This document shows positions 40,861 to 49,464 of a stretch of DNA of 52,050 nucleotides, piece by piece. Made by a program: the position numbers and the translations under genes. Every line of letters begins with the position of its first letter. Position 1 is the stretch's first letter. The stretch is from Thermoplasmata archaeon. Lineage in GTDB: Archaea; Thermoplasmatota; Thermoplasmata; Lutacidiplasmatales; UBA184. The notes beneath the pieces are model-generated. The model ran no database searches. It saw only the letters and a program-made list of their open reading frames with translations, and had not been told where the DNA came from. The DNA lies in contig DAHVCH010000016.1 in the NCBI GenBank assembly GCA_027314165.1, positions 1 to 52,050 of the forward strand, read 5' to 3'.

Positions 40861-42627
40861 ATGAGCGCAAGCGTCAATCGCAAGGTTACCGAGGCCCCAA
40901 CCACGTTCGCCCGCGGGGCGCTCCTCTCCGTCGGCGTCCTCGCCCTCCTGCTCACCTCCCTCGCCCCGATGGCCGGCGCCTCGGTCGCGCACCCGCAGGT
41001 CTCGCCGGGCGGCGTCTGGGAACAGTTCCACGGGGATCCGACGCTGGACGGGGTCTCCGGTAGCGGTTCCACCCCCACCAACGCGTCCCTCTTCGCCCCC
41101 GTGGACCTGACGCGCTACGCGAGCTTCGGCACGGTCACGAGCAACCCCTACCCCTACCAGGCTTCCCCCGTCACCGACGGATCGGTGGTCGTGGTGGCCA
41201 TCGGCAACTACCTCCTGGAGTTCTCGGCGACCTCCGGCGCCCAGGTCTCCGGCTGGCCCACCGCCGCGCTCCCGGGCGGCCCGAACGGCGGCCCCCTGGT
41301 CGGGACGCCGCTCTTGACCCCCACCGCGATCTACGTGGACCAGGCGGCCGGGAACGGCGCGGGCGCGAGCATGGTCTTCGCGATCAACCCGACGAACGGT
41401 TCCATCCTCTGGCAGTCCGCACCTCAGACGTGCGGGTTCAGCTGCCGTTCCGCCTCCAGCGTGGCGATCGGGGCGGGCTCGCTCGCGGTCGCGACCCTGG
41501 GAGGGGAGCTGGCCTGGCATCCTCCCTCCGCCGGCAACCTCTGGACCTACCAGGCCGCGAACGGGGGCGCGTTCTACGACGCCACGCCCGCCTACACGTT
41601 CATCGCCGGGCTCGACGTGTCGGCGTTCGTCCTTCCGAGCCTCTTCGGAGGACTGGAGGCGTTCCAGGCCCCGCCCCTCGGCGGCAACGTCGCGGGATTC
41701 CCCGCCTCCCCGCCCGGCGGCTTCGGAGAGACCCTGTCCTCCTCCGCGGCCGTGGTGAACCTCACCTCGGGAGGGACCGTCAACACGTGGGCCTTCTTCG
41801 GCGGGGACGCGGGCAACGGGGCCTCGAGCCACCTCTGGGCGGTCGACCTCTCCCAGCCGAGCGTGATCGCGTCGGTCACCATCCCCCCTCTGGGGAACCC
41901 CTCGGACGGGGTCATGGGCACGCCGGCCGTCGTGGTCTCCCCGACGAACCCGAACCACGCCTCGGTCTACTTCGCCACCCTGGATGGCCAGGTGATGAAC
42001 GCCACGTTCAGCTGGAACGGAGGGACCCAGACCGGTTTCACCCGGGGCTGGTCGTTCCAGGCGCCGGTGTCCACGTCGTTCTACGCCTCCCCCGTGGTCG
42101 CCGGCGCCGACGTGCTGGTCCCGGGCAACGACGCCCAGGGCACGCTCTACGCGGTCACCATCTCCGGAGGAGTTCTCGACTGGACCGCGCGCACCGGTTC
42201 CCCGGTCTACGCGAGCCCGGCCGTCTCCGGGGGCGCGGTCTACATCGTGACCTCGGCGGGGAAGCTCTACGGGTTCGGATACTCCCCCGGCCCCGGCAGC
42301 AATTCGACCAACGGCGGGAACGCCTCGGGCAGCGACCTCGTCTACGCGCTCCTCGCCGCCCTGGTGGTCATCGTGATCGTCGCCCTGGTCGTGGTCTACG
42401 TCGTCTCGCGGCGACACCACCCCCATGTTCCGGCCCACTCCGGGCACGGGGCCCACCCGGCTCCGGTGAGCACGTGGAGCCCTCCGCCACCCCCCTCGTC
42501 CTCGGGGGCTCCGCCGCCTCCCCCCCCCAGCTCCTCCTACCCGCCGCCTCCCGGCCACGGGGGCTCGGGCGTGCCCCCTCCGCCCACCACCGCCGAGGTG
42601 GCGTACGACGAGCCCAGCGGCGGCTGA
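40861..42627 (+). CDS. Beta-propeller (PQQ-like) surface protein, C-terminally anchored
   Basis: A 588-residue secreted protein. The ATG at 40861 gives a signal peptide (GALLSVGVLALLLTSLAPMAGA). The body reads like PQQ-type quinoprotein beta-propeller blades with repeated (A/S)SPxVxxGxVYxxxxxGxLYxF cores, such as YASPAVSGGAVYIVTSAGKL. No catalytic Asp or PQQ-binding Cys pair is recognisable, so it is probably a binding propeller and not a dehydrogenase. A membrane helix at about 494-515 (LVYALLAALVVIVIVALVVVYV) is followed by SRRHHPH and a His/Pro-rich tail ending DEPSGG. A weak TATA-like GATAAGAA lies about 33 bases upstream. It has the same overall plan (signal, propeller, TM, low-complexity tail) as the kelch proteins but a different propeller type. 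Confidence 0.8.
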   Translation: MSASVNRKVTEAPTTFARGALLSVGVLALLLTSLAPMAGASVAHPQVSPGGVWEQFHGDPTLDGVSGSGSTPTNASLFAPVDLTRYASFGTVTSNPYPYQASPVTDGSVVVVAIGNYLLEFSATSGAQVSGWPTAALPGGPNGGPLVGTPLLTPTAIYVDQAAGNGAGASMVFAINPTNGSILWQSAPQTCGFSCRSASSVAIGAGSLAVATLGGELAWHPPSAGNLWTYQAANGGAFYDATPAYTFIAGLDVSAFVLPSLFGGLEAFQAPPLGGNVAGFPASPPGGFGETLSSSAAVVNLTSGGTVNTWAFFGGDAGNGASSHLWAVDLSQPSVIASVTIPPLGNPSDGVMGTPAVVVSPTNPNHASVYFATLDGQVMNATFSWNGGTQTGFTRGWSFQAPVSTSFYASPVVAGADVLVPGNDAQGTLYAVTISGGVLDWTARTGSPVYASPAVSGGAVYIVTSAGKLYGFGYSPGPGSNSTNGGNASGSDLVYALLAALVVIVIVALVVVYVVSRRHHPHVPAHSGHGAHPAPVSTWSPPPPPSSSGAPPPPPPSSSYPPPPGHGGSGVPPPPTTAEVAYDEPSGG

Positions 42628-42775
42628 TCGGACGGGTCGAGACCTCGCCTCCTAGCCGCGCACGTGCAACGCGGGCCCTCGCACGGGGCGCGGCCTCCCC
42701 TCGGGGACGCCACCTTCGTGGGAGGGCCCCCACGCCTTCCGTCGAGCCAGATGGGGCGGGAGCGCCGGCGACAGA

Positions 42776-42785
42776 ATGATATACT
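42776..42785 (+). promoter_or_regulatory. TATA-like ATGATATACT before the ZIP-like gene
   Basis: An AT-rich decamer in a GC-rich gap, about 35 bases before the ATG at 42815. Its position implies that translation starts at 42815 (or 42824) and not at the ATG at 42776, which lies inside the element. Confidence 0.4.
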
Positions 42786-42814
42786 CACCATTTAGTGTGC
42801 AAATCTGGCCCCCG

Positions 42815-43585
42815 ATGGGAACGATGGATTCCTTCCTCGAGCTTCTCGCCCTGGCCACGGCGATGGGGCTCGCGATCTTCCTCTCGATGCCCCTGGTCCT
42901 GCGCAGGAGCCGGTCCGACCGTCTGCTGAACCTCCTGTCGGGAGCGGCGGTGGGCATCCTGGTCTTCGTCCTGGCGGACGTGTGGGGGAACGTCGCGGCG
43001 CTGCTCTACCTCCCGAACTCCTTCCTCACCAACGTCTCCCTCGATGCCCTGTTCTTGGTCGCGGCGCTCGGAGCCTTCCTTCTTCTGTACTTCCTGGAGC
43101 ACAGGAGCGGGGCCGCCCGGGAGATCTCGCCGACGACCACCGCCCTCGTCGTCGCGCTCGCGATCGGCTTCCAGAACCTGACGGAGGGGATGGTCTTCGG
43201 CTCCGCCTGGGCGGCCGGCACGCTCGGGCTGCTCGCCGTGATCTTCGCCGGGTTCTTCCTGCAGAACGTCACCGAGGGGTTCCCCATCGCGGTCCCGCTG
43301 CTGCGGGCCAAGGAGCGGCGGGTGGCCCGGTTCTCACTCTACTTCCTCCTCGGGGGCATCCCCGCGACCCTCGGGGCCGGAGTGGGGTTCTTCTGGACCT
43401 CGACCCCGCTCATCGTGGGAGCCGACGCGCTCGCCATCGGCACCTGCCTCTACGCGATCCTCCCGATGCTGAAGGCGGCCTTCCGTCCGGCGGAGACCCC
43501 GGAGGCGACCCGGCTCAAGCAGAGCCTCACCTACCTGGGGATCGGCCTGGGGTTCGCCGTGGGCTTCCTCGTGAACGCGTTCTAG
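42815..43585 (+). CDS. ZIP-family metal transporter with altered metal-binding motif
   Basis: A 256-residue membrane protein with eight predicted helices and no signal peptide. It resembles the GufA/ZupT group of ZIP transporters, which import Zn(II) or Fe(II). In the family, TM4 usually has HNxPEG and TM5 HNIPEG; here the corresponding helices read GFQNLTEGMVFG and FLQNVTEGFPIA, so Gln replaces His and Thr replaces Pro in both, while Asn, Glu and Gly are kept. This may change metal preference. The ATG at 42815 is chosen because a TATA-like element lies 35 bases upstream; ATG 42776 is the longest option. Aconitase starts 52 bases downstream, so the two could share a transcript. Confidence 0.75.
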   Translation: MGTMDSFLELLALATAMGLAIFLSMPLVLRRSRSDRLLNLLSGAAVGILVFVLADVWGNVAALLYLPNSFLTNVSLDALFLVAALGAFLLLYFLEHRSGAAREISPTTTALVVALAIGFQNLTEGMVFGSAWAAGTLGLLAVIFAGFFLQNVTEGFPIAVPLLRAKERRVARFSLYFLLGGIPATLGAGVGFFWTSTPLIVGADALAIGTCLYAILPMLKAAFRPAETPEATRLKQSLTYLGIGLGFAVGFLVNAF

Positions 43586-43637
43586 GGAGCGGCATGGGGC
43601 AATCCTCAATTGCGGAGGGGCCTCGAGGACCCCTCCC

Positions 43638-46343
43638 ATGAACTCCGAGGCGATCCCCGGCGTTGCGGACGAGCTCACCGTCCTTGGCGAGACCTCCCGG
43701 ATCTACCGCCCCGAGCGGCTTCCCGGCCTGGACCGGAAGGAGCTCGCCCGACGTCCGCTCGTCGTCCGGGTCCTGCTGGAGAACCTGGTCCGCAACTTCG
43801 ACCCGAAGGTGCTCGACGCGAAGGACCTCACCTCCCTCGGGCAGGGCAAGCTCGGCGATTCCGCCGAGCTCCCGTTCTACCCGGGACGGGTGCTCCTCCA
43901 GGACTTCACCGGGGTGCCGGTCATGGTCGACCTCACCGCGATGCGCTCGGCCGCAGGTGCGGCCCAGGCGAAGGTGAACCCCCGGGTCCCGGTGGACCTC
44001 ATCATCGACCACTCGGTCCAGGTGGACTCCTTCGCCGAGCCACGGTCCCGGCTCATCAACCTCGACCGGGAGTACGACCGGAACACGGAGCGCTACGGTT
44101 TCCTCCGCTGGAGCCAGGGCGCCTTCCAGGGCCTGCGGGTCGTGCCGCCTGGGAACGGGATCTGCCACCAGGTCAACCTGGAGTACCTGGCGTCCGTCGT
44201 GGACCGTCGGGTCCCTCGGAGCGGAGGGACCCCCGCGGCCTTCCCGGACACGCTCGTCGGGACCGACTCGCACACCACGATGGTGAACGGGCTGGGCGTC
44301 CTGGGCTGGGGGGTCGGCGGCATCGAGGCCGAGGCCGTCATGCTCGGCGAACCCTACTTCATGTCGAGGCCCACGGTCGTGGGCGTCCGGCTCAAGGGCA
44401 CCCTTCCGGAAGGGGCCACGGCGACGGACATCGTGCTGACGGTCACCAAGGCCCTTCGGAGCCACGGGGTCGTCGAGAAGTTCGTCGAGTTCTGGGGGGA
44501 GGGCGTTCGCGCGCTCGCCGTCCCGGACCGGGCCACCATCTCCAACATGTGCCCCGAGTACGGGGCGACCTCCGCCCTCTTCCCGATCGACGAGGCGACC
44601 CTCGCCTACCTCCGCGGCACCGCCCGGAACCCGGCGCACGTGGCCCGGGTGGAGGCCTACGCGAAGGCGGTGGGGCTCTGGGTCGACGCTTCGACCCCCG
44701 AACCCGTCTTCGACGAGACGCTGGAGATCGACCTCTCGAAGGTCGTGCCCACCGTCTCCGGGCCGCGGAACCCGGACGAGGCGGTCTCCCTCCCCCAGGT
44801 CCCTCAGGCGTTCCACGGAGCCGTCCAGAGCTTCCGCAAGGGCCGCGCGTCGCCGCCCCCCCAGCACCGGCCCCACCCCACCCCCGGGAGCCCGAAGCAC
44901 GATCCCGCCGAGGTGGCCGACGGGGCGATCGCCATCGCGGCGATCACCAGCTGCACGAACACGTCCAACCCGAACGTCATGGTCGGCGCGGGACTCATCG
45001 CGAAGCGGGCCCACGAGCTCGGCCTCCACCCACCCTGGTGGGTGAAGACCTCCCTCGCCCCCGGCTCGAAGGTCGTCACGGACTACCTGGAGCGGGCGGA
45101 GCTCCTCCCGCACCTCACCGCGCTCGGCTTCGGGATCGTCGGGTACGGATGCACCACCTGCATCGGGAACTCCGGACCTCTCGTGCCGGAGGTGGAGGAG
45201 GCGTTCAAGGAACGCGACGTCTACCTCGCCTCCGTCCTCTCCGGCAACCGCAACTTCGAGGCCAGGATCCACAACGAGATCCGGGCGAACTTCCTCGCCT
45301 CCCCGATGCTCGTGGTCGCCTACGCTCTCGCCGGCCGCATCGACCTCGACCTGTCGCACGACCCGCTGGGGAAGGACGCGCACGGCCACCCCGTGCTCCT
45401 GAAGGACCTCTGGCCCACGGCGGAGCAGGTGCGCGGGGTCGTCGAGCGGTCGTTGCGCCCGGAGATGTACGCGTCCAGGTACCGAGCGATCTCGGAGGGC
45501 GGGGAACACTGGGACCGCCTGAAGGTCCCCTCCGGTGCGACCTTCGCCTGGGGCGAGGATTCCACCTACCTGCGGCTCCCGCCCTACTTCGAGCTCCCAC
45601 CGCCTCCCGCTCCGAAGGGCCGCGAGGTCCTCGCGGGAGGGAGGGCCTTGGCCCTCCTCGGGGACAACGTCTCCACCGACCACATCTCCCCGGCCGGAGA
45701 GATCATGGAGGAGAGCGCCGCCGGCCGCTACCTGAAGGACCACGGGGTCCCCGCGAACGAGTTCAACACCTACGGCTCCCGCAGGGGCAACCACGAGGTG
45801 ATGGTCCGGGGGACCTTCGCCAACGTCCGACTGAAGAACGCCCTGGCGCCCTCCCGGGAGGGCGGTTGGACGCTCCACGTGCCCTCGGGCCAGGAGATGA
45901 CGATCTACGACGCCTCGCTGAAGTACCAGAAGGAGCGCGTCCCCCTCCTGGTGTTCGCGGGCGCGCGGTACGGGCAGGGAAGCTCCCGCGACTGGGCGGC
46001 CAAGGGCCCCCTCCTGCTGGGCGTCCGCGCGGTCATCGCGCAGAACTACGAGCGGATCCACCGCTCGAACCTGGTCGGCATGGGCGTCCTTCCGCTCGAG
46101 TTCAAGCCCGGGGAGAGCTGGAAGTCGCTCGGGCTCACCGGCAAGGAGTCCTTCTCCCTCCGCCTTCCGGAGGGGAAGACCCTCGGACCCCGGGGCGAGC
46201 TCGAGCTCCAGGTCAAGGACGAGGCCGGCCGCGAGATCCGCTCGACCACCGTGCGCATCCGTATCGATTCGTCGGTCGAGATGGAGTACTACCGGGCGGG
46301 GGGCATCCTGCCCTACGTCCTCCACCGCGTCACGGCCTCGTGA
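43638..46343 (+). CDS. acnA: Aconitate hydratase A
   Basis: A 901-residue AcnA-type aconitase, which interconverts citrate and isocitrate in the citric acid cycle. The [4Fe-4S] ligands are C439 (TSCTNTSNP), C505 and C508 (GCTTCIGNSG). Other typical segments are VGTDSHTTMVNGLGVLGWGVGGIEAE, cut here to GTDSHTTMVNGLGVLGWG, TDHISPAG and YGQGSSRDWAAKGP. The length matches AcnA/IRP-type enzymes. The start ATG is unambiguous. A low-complexity Pro/His patch around residue 410 sits in the usual linker region. A GC hairpin (46347-46363) follows the stop. Confidence 0.95.
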   Translation: MNSEAIPGVADELTVLGETSRIYRPERLPGLDRKELARRPLVVRVLLENLVRNFDPKVLDAKDLTSLGQGKLGDSAELPFYPGRVLLQDFTGVPVMVDLTAMRSAAGAAQAKVNPRVPVDLIIDHSVQVDSFAEPRSRLINLDREYDRNTERYGFLRWSQGAFQGLRVVPPGNGICHQVNLEYLASVVDRRVPRSGGTPAAFPDTLVGTDSHTTMVNGLGVLGWGVGGIEAEAVMLGEPYFMSRPTVVGVRLKGTLPEGATATDIVLTVTKALRSHGVVEKFVEFWGEGVRALAVPDRATISNMCPEYGATSALFPIDEATLAYLRGTARNPAHVARVEAYAKAVGLWVDASTPEPVFDETLEIDLSKVVPTVSGPRNPDEAVSLPQVPQAFHGAVQSFRKGRASPPPQHRPHPTPGSPKHDPAEVADGAIAIAAITSCTNTSNPNVMVGAGLIAKRAHELGLHPPWWVKTSLAPGSKVVTDYLERAELLPHLTALGFGIVGYGCTTCIGNSGPLVPEVEEAFKERDVYLASVLSGNRNFEARIHNEIRANFLASPMLVVAYALAGRIDLDLSHDPLGKDAHGHPVLLKDLWPTAEQVRGVVERSLRPEMYASRYRAISEGGEHWDRLKVPSGATFAWGEDSTYLRLPPYFELPPPPAPKGREVLAGGRALALLGDNVSTDHISPAGEIMEESAAGRYLKDHGVPANEFNTYGSRRGNHEVMVRGTFANVRLKNALAPSREGGWTLHVPSGQEMTIYDASLKYQKERVPLLVFAGARYGQGSSRDWAAKGPLLLGVRAVIAQNYERIHRSNLVGMGVLPLEFKPGESWKSLGLTGKESFSLRLPEGKTLGPRGELELQVKDEAGREIRSTTVRIRIDSSVEMEYYRAGGILPYVLHRVTAS

Positions 46344-46556
46344 GCCGTCGGGGGCCCCCCGACCGAGGGTGGCCGCGACCCCCGGGCCCGCATATACGCA
46401 CCCGTACGGACAGGTCGGGGAGGGGCCCCAAGGATTGAAATAACGCCCGAGACGTGCCCGAACCCATCAGGGGGGGGCGCGCACCTGTTCGTACGTGGGG
46501 GATTCCCGAGGGGCATCCTGGGGAAGAAGGGCTCGGCAGCGACGATCTCGGCGATC
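46344..46556 (+). promoter_or_regulatory. Leader and promoter region of the PKD protein gene
   Basis: This gap holds a GC hairpin with arms GTCGGGG and CCCCGAC at 46347-46363 directly after the aconitase stop, and the TATA-like GAAATAAC at 46437-46444, identical to the element at 34273. A G7 run follows at 46471-46477. The frame of the PKD protein is open throughout the second half with no ATG, GTG or TTG before 46557. Confidence 0.4.
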
Positions 46557-49436
46557 TTGGTCATGGTGATGGCGAGCACGGCCATGGGAGCCGGGCTGCT
46601 CGTCGAGCAGGCCTCGTTCTTCTCCCACCCGTTCATCCCGTGCCAGCCTTACTTCGTCGTCGGCAACATCACGCTCGTCACGAACACCGGGGCGAGGACG
46701 CCCCAGGCGAACACCCCGGTCTGGATCAATTCCACCTACCTCAACGGCACCAACGGGGGACTGAACGCCTCGACCTCCCCCATGACGTATTCGACGCACA
46801 CGGACGCCGGCGGTCAATACCAGCTCGACCTGCCCTGCGGCTACGTGAGCGCGAGCCCGATCAAGCTGAGCTCCCACGACCTCGCCGGCTCGAACGCTTC
46901 CGCCTACAACGCGACCTCCGTCAACACGGCGAGGCCCGGAAGCTACCTCGATGGACTGCTCAAGGCCCCGGCGCTCGCGGCGGTGCTCACGGCCACCCCC
47001 ACGTCCTCCGAGTCCCCCCTCCTCACCACCCTCACCACGACGCACACCGGGGGGAACGGAAAGTACTCCTTCCGTTACATCCTCGACTTCGGAGGGCTGC
47101 AGGCCACCGAACCGAACGGGAGCTTCGTCCACACCTACACCTTCGCCACGACCCACTGGGCGAACGTCTCCTTCTGGCTCAACGACAGCTTCGGGGACTC
47201 CCTCCAGTCCAACAACGTTCTCGTGAAGGTCGTCCCGCCGGTGAGCCTCGCCTCCTTCCTCCCGTCCCTCGTGGCCCTCAACAACTCCGACCCGGAGACG
47301 TTCACGGCGACGGTGGTCAACGGCGCCCCGAACTACAACTACGCCTACCAGTCGGGGACGAACATCAACCCCACGCACACCGGCATCGCCTCGACGACGA
47401 ACAGCGCCACGATCTTCTACAAGGGCCAGGCCTCGTCGACCACCGGTAGCGTGGCCAACGTGACCGTGACCGACGCGGGCGGGAAGTCCACGAGCGGCAC
47501 GACCACGGTGTGGGTCTACAACCTGAGCGCCCACGCGAGCCTGGGCCTGTCCTACCGCCCTGCGGACGCCGGGCAGACGATCCAGTTCAACGGGACCGCG
47601 ATGGGAGGCGGCAACTACTACGCCTTCCACTGGCAGTTCGGCGACGGGGCCGCCTCTTCCTCGACGCTCCGGAACCCGACGCACGCCTACGCGGCGAGCG
47701 GGACCTACACCGCCCGCTTCTGGGCGAACGACTCGGGCCACTCCTGCGGAGCCTCTTGCCCATCCACGACGCTCGTCATCACGGTCAACCCCGCGATGAT
47801 CGTCACCCTCACGGCGAACCGCACGACCATCGACGCCAACCAGGGCGTGGCCTTCTCCGAGACGGTTACGGCGGGGACCGGGACCACCCCGTACACCTCC
47901 TACTACACCAACTTCGGGAACGCGCAGCACGCGACCTCCCCCACCTCCGGATTGTCCTCCACCGTCTACGCCGCGGGAGGGCCCTACACGGCCCAGGGCG
48001 CGGTCGTGGACTCCGCCACGGCCAACGTCTCCTCCAACGCGGTCACGATCACGGTGAGCCCGACGCTCACCGTCTCCGGCAGCATCACGAACCTCACGAC
48101 CCACGTCCCCACCACGCAGGGGTACGTCGGCGAGAGCCTGGACTTCACGAGCGCCGGGGCGGGAGGGACCCCCGGGTACACCTACGGGTGGATCTTCGGC
48201 GACGGGTCGAGCACGACCTTCGGGGCGGGGACCACCACGACCCACGCCTACACGGTGGGAGGGACCTACACCGTGACCTTCGAGGTCAAGGACTCGGTCA
48301 GCGGGTACGCGACGACCACGGGATCGATCACCATCTACGCCGCCATGACCCTCAACCCCCTCGTTTCGAACCGGACCGCGGGCGAGATCAGCCTCTCGGT
48401 CCAGCTGACGGACTCCTGGGCGGGCGGGACCGTGTTCTACCACACGAACTGGACCTTCGGGGACGGGACGACCTTCGGACCGGTCTCCGGGACCGCCCTG
48501 AGCGATGTCCGCGCCCACGTCTACACCACCGCCGCCAACGTCACGGTGGGCGTGGTCACGCGCGACTCCCAGGGGGAGCAGCTCTACCGCTCCCTCCGGA
48601 TCTTCGTCTACAACCCGATCCAGGTCACGCTGACGCCCACGTTCCCCTCCGGGAACAACGACCCTCCGCTCAACGTGACCTACTCCGTCCTCATCACCGG
48701 TGGGAGCTTCGGGTACGTGAACGCGAACCTCACCCTCGGGGATGGGAACATGTCCGTGCTGATCCCGTCGCTGGTCGACACCGAGACCTACTGGCACGCG
48801 GGCCACTACAACGCGAGCATCTGGGTGCGCGACAACGCCTCCGACAAGGTCAGCGTCGGCTACTCGCTCGCGGTCTGGGGACAGAACTCCACGGAATCCT
48901 ACGGCGCGGGATGGAGCCTCGTCGCGCTGCCCGGCATCCACACGAACTACGACCTCTGGTTCCTCTACGAAGCGCTGGTCCAGAGCGGGGCCTCGCCCAC
49001 CACGACCCAGGTCGCGATCCAGAACACCGCGGGAGGACTCCCGTACAACTGGACCTTCCAGGCGGGCATGGCGGGTTCCGGAGCGGCCGCGCCCCACGCC
49101 ATCGCGGACGCCCGGGGCATCTGGATCTACCTCGCGGCGGCCGCGACGGTCAAGCTCTCGGCGGCGGCCCCGTTCGCGGGTCCTCTCGGGACCCCGACCA
49201 CGCTGCTCGCGGGATGGAACAACCTCGGCTGGGTCCTCTCCGGCGCGACCACGGCGAGCGCGATCGCCGCGCTCATCCCGAGCGCGTCGACGGTCTCGGT
49301 CTGGAACCAGGGCACGCAGTCCTACACCGACTACGTGGTAGGCTTCGACACCGTCGGTGGCCCCTACGACTCCGCGGTCGCGAACGGCCAGGGGTTCCTG
49401 GTCTGGGTCCCGTCCGCCACCAGCTTCACCGAGTGA
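46557..49436 (+). CDS. Secreted PKD-domain protein with shared C-terminal module
   Basis: A 959-residue (or longer) secreted protein. The first accepted start is TTG at 46557, but the in-frame sequence before it reads ILGKKGSAATISAILVMVMA, a typical signal peptide start, so translation may begin at a rarer codon such as CTG 46518, or the start is disturbed by an indel in the G7 run. Several PKD-like domains are readable (FGDGAASSS to YAASGTYTARFW; IFGDGSSTTF to YTVGGTYTVTFEV). No C-terminal TM is present. Residues about 785-959 form a distinct module starting AGWSLVALPGIHTNYDLWFL and ending with LVWVPSATSFTE; its beginning and the GWxxxGTTTAS-like stretch are shared with the next gene. The next gene starts 28 bases after the stop, so the two are probably one operon. 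Sequons are frequent. Confidence 0.8.
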   Translation: MVMVMASTAMGAGLLVEQASFFSHPFIPCQPYFVVGNITLVTNTGARTPQANTPVWINSTYLNGTNGGLNASTSPMTYSTHTDAGGQYQLDLPCGYVSASPIKLSSHDLAGSNASAYNATSVNTARPGSYLDGLLKAPALAAVLTATPTSSESPLLTTLTTTHTGGNGKYSFRYILDFGGLQATEPNGSFVHTYTFATTHWANVSFWLNDSFGDSLQSNNVLVKVVPPVSLASFLPSLVALNNSDPETFTATVVNGAPNYNYAYQSGTNINPTHTGIASTTNSATIFYKGQASSTTGSVANVTVTDAGGKSTSGTTTVWVYNLSAHASLGLSYRPADAGQTIQFNGTAMGGGNYYAFHWQFGDGAASSSTLRNPTHAYAASGTYTARFWANDSGHSCGASCPSTTLVITVNPAMIVTLTANRTTIDANQGVAFSETVTAGTGTTPYTSYYTNFGNAQHATSPTSGLSSTVYAAGGPYTAQGAVVDSATANVSSNAVTITVSPTLTVSGSITNLTTHVPTTQGYVGESLDFTSAGAGGTPGYTYGWIFGDGSSTTFGAGTTTTHAYTVGGTYTVTFEVKDSVSGYATTTGSITIYAAMTLNPLVSNRTAGEISLSVQLTDSWAGGTVFYHTNWTFGDGTTFGPVSGTALSDVRAHVYTTAANVTVGVVTRDSQGEQLYRSLRIFVYNPIQVTLTPTFPSGNNDPPLNVTYSVLITGGSFGYVNANLTLGDGNMSVLIPSLVDTETYWHAGHYNASIWVRDNASDKVSVGYSLAVWGQNSTESYGAGWSLVALPGIHTNYDLWFLYEALVQSGASPTTTQVAIQNTAGGLPYNWTFQAGMAGSGAAAPHAIADARGIWIYLAAAATVKLSAAAPFAGPLGTPTTLLAGWNNLGWVLSGATTASAIAALIPSASTVSVWNQGTQSYTDYVVGFDTVGGPYDSAVANGQGFLVWVPSATSFTE

Positions 49437-49464
49437 GCGGAAGGGCTCGGGGGAACGCGAGACC

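Noticed and set aside
40861-42627. Active PQQ-dependent dehydrogenase.
   Set aside because: The propeller blades resemble the PQQ-like family, but no vicinal Cys pair or catalytic Asp of quinoproteins is visible, so a binding role is more likely.
43527-46438. Long open frames on both strands overlapping aconitase (over 930 codons each).
   Set aside because: AcnA with all three iron-sulphur cysteines occupies one frame; the others are Pro/Arg/Gly-rich shadows.
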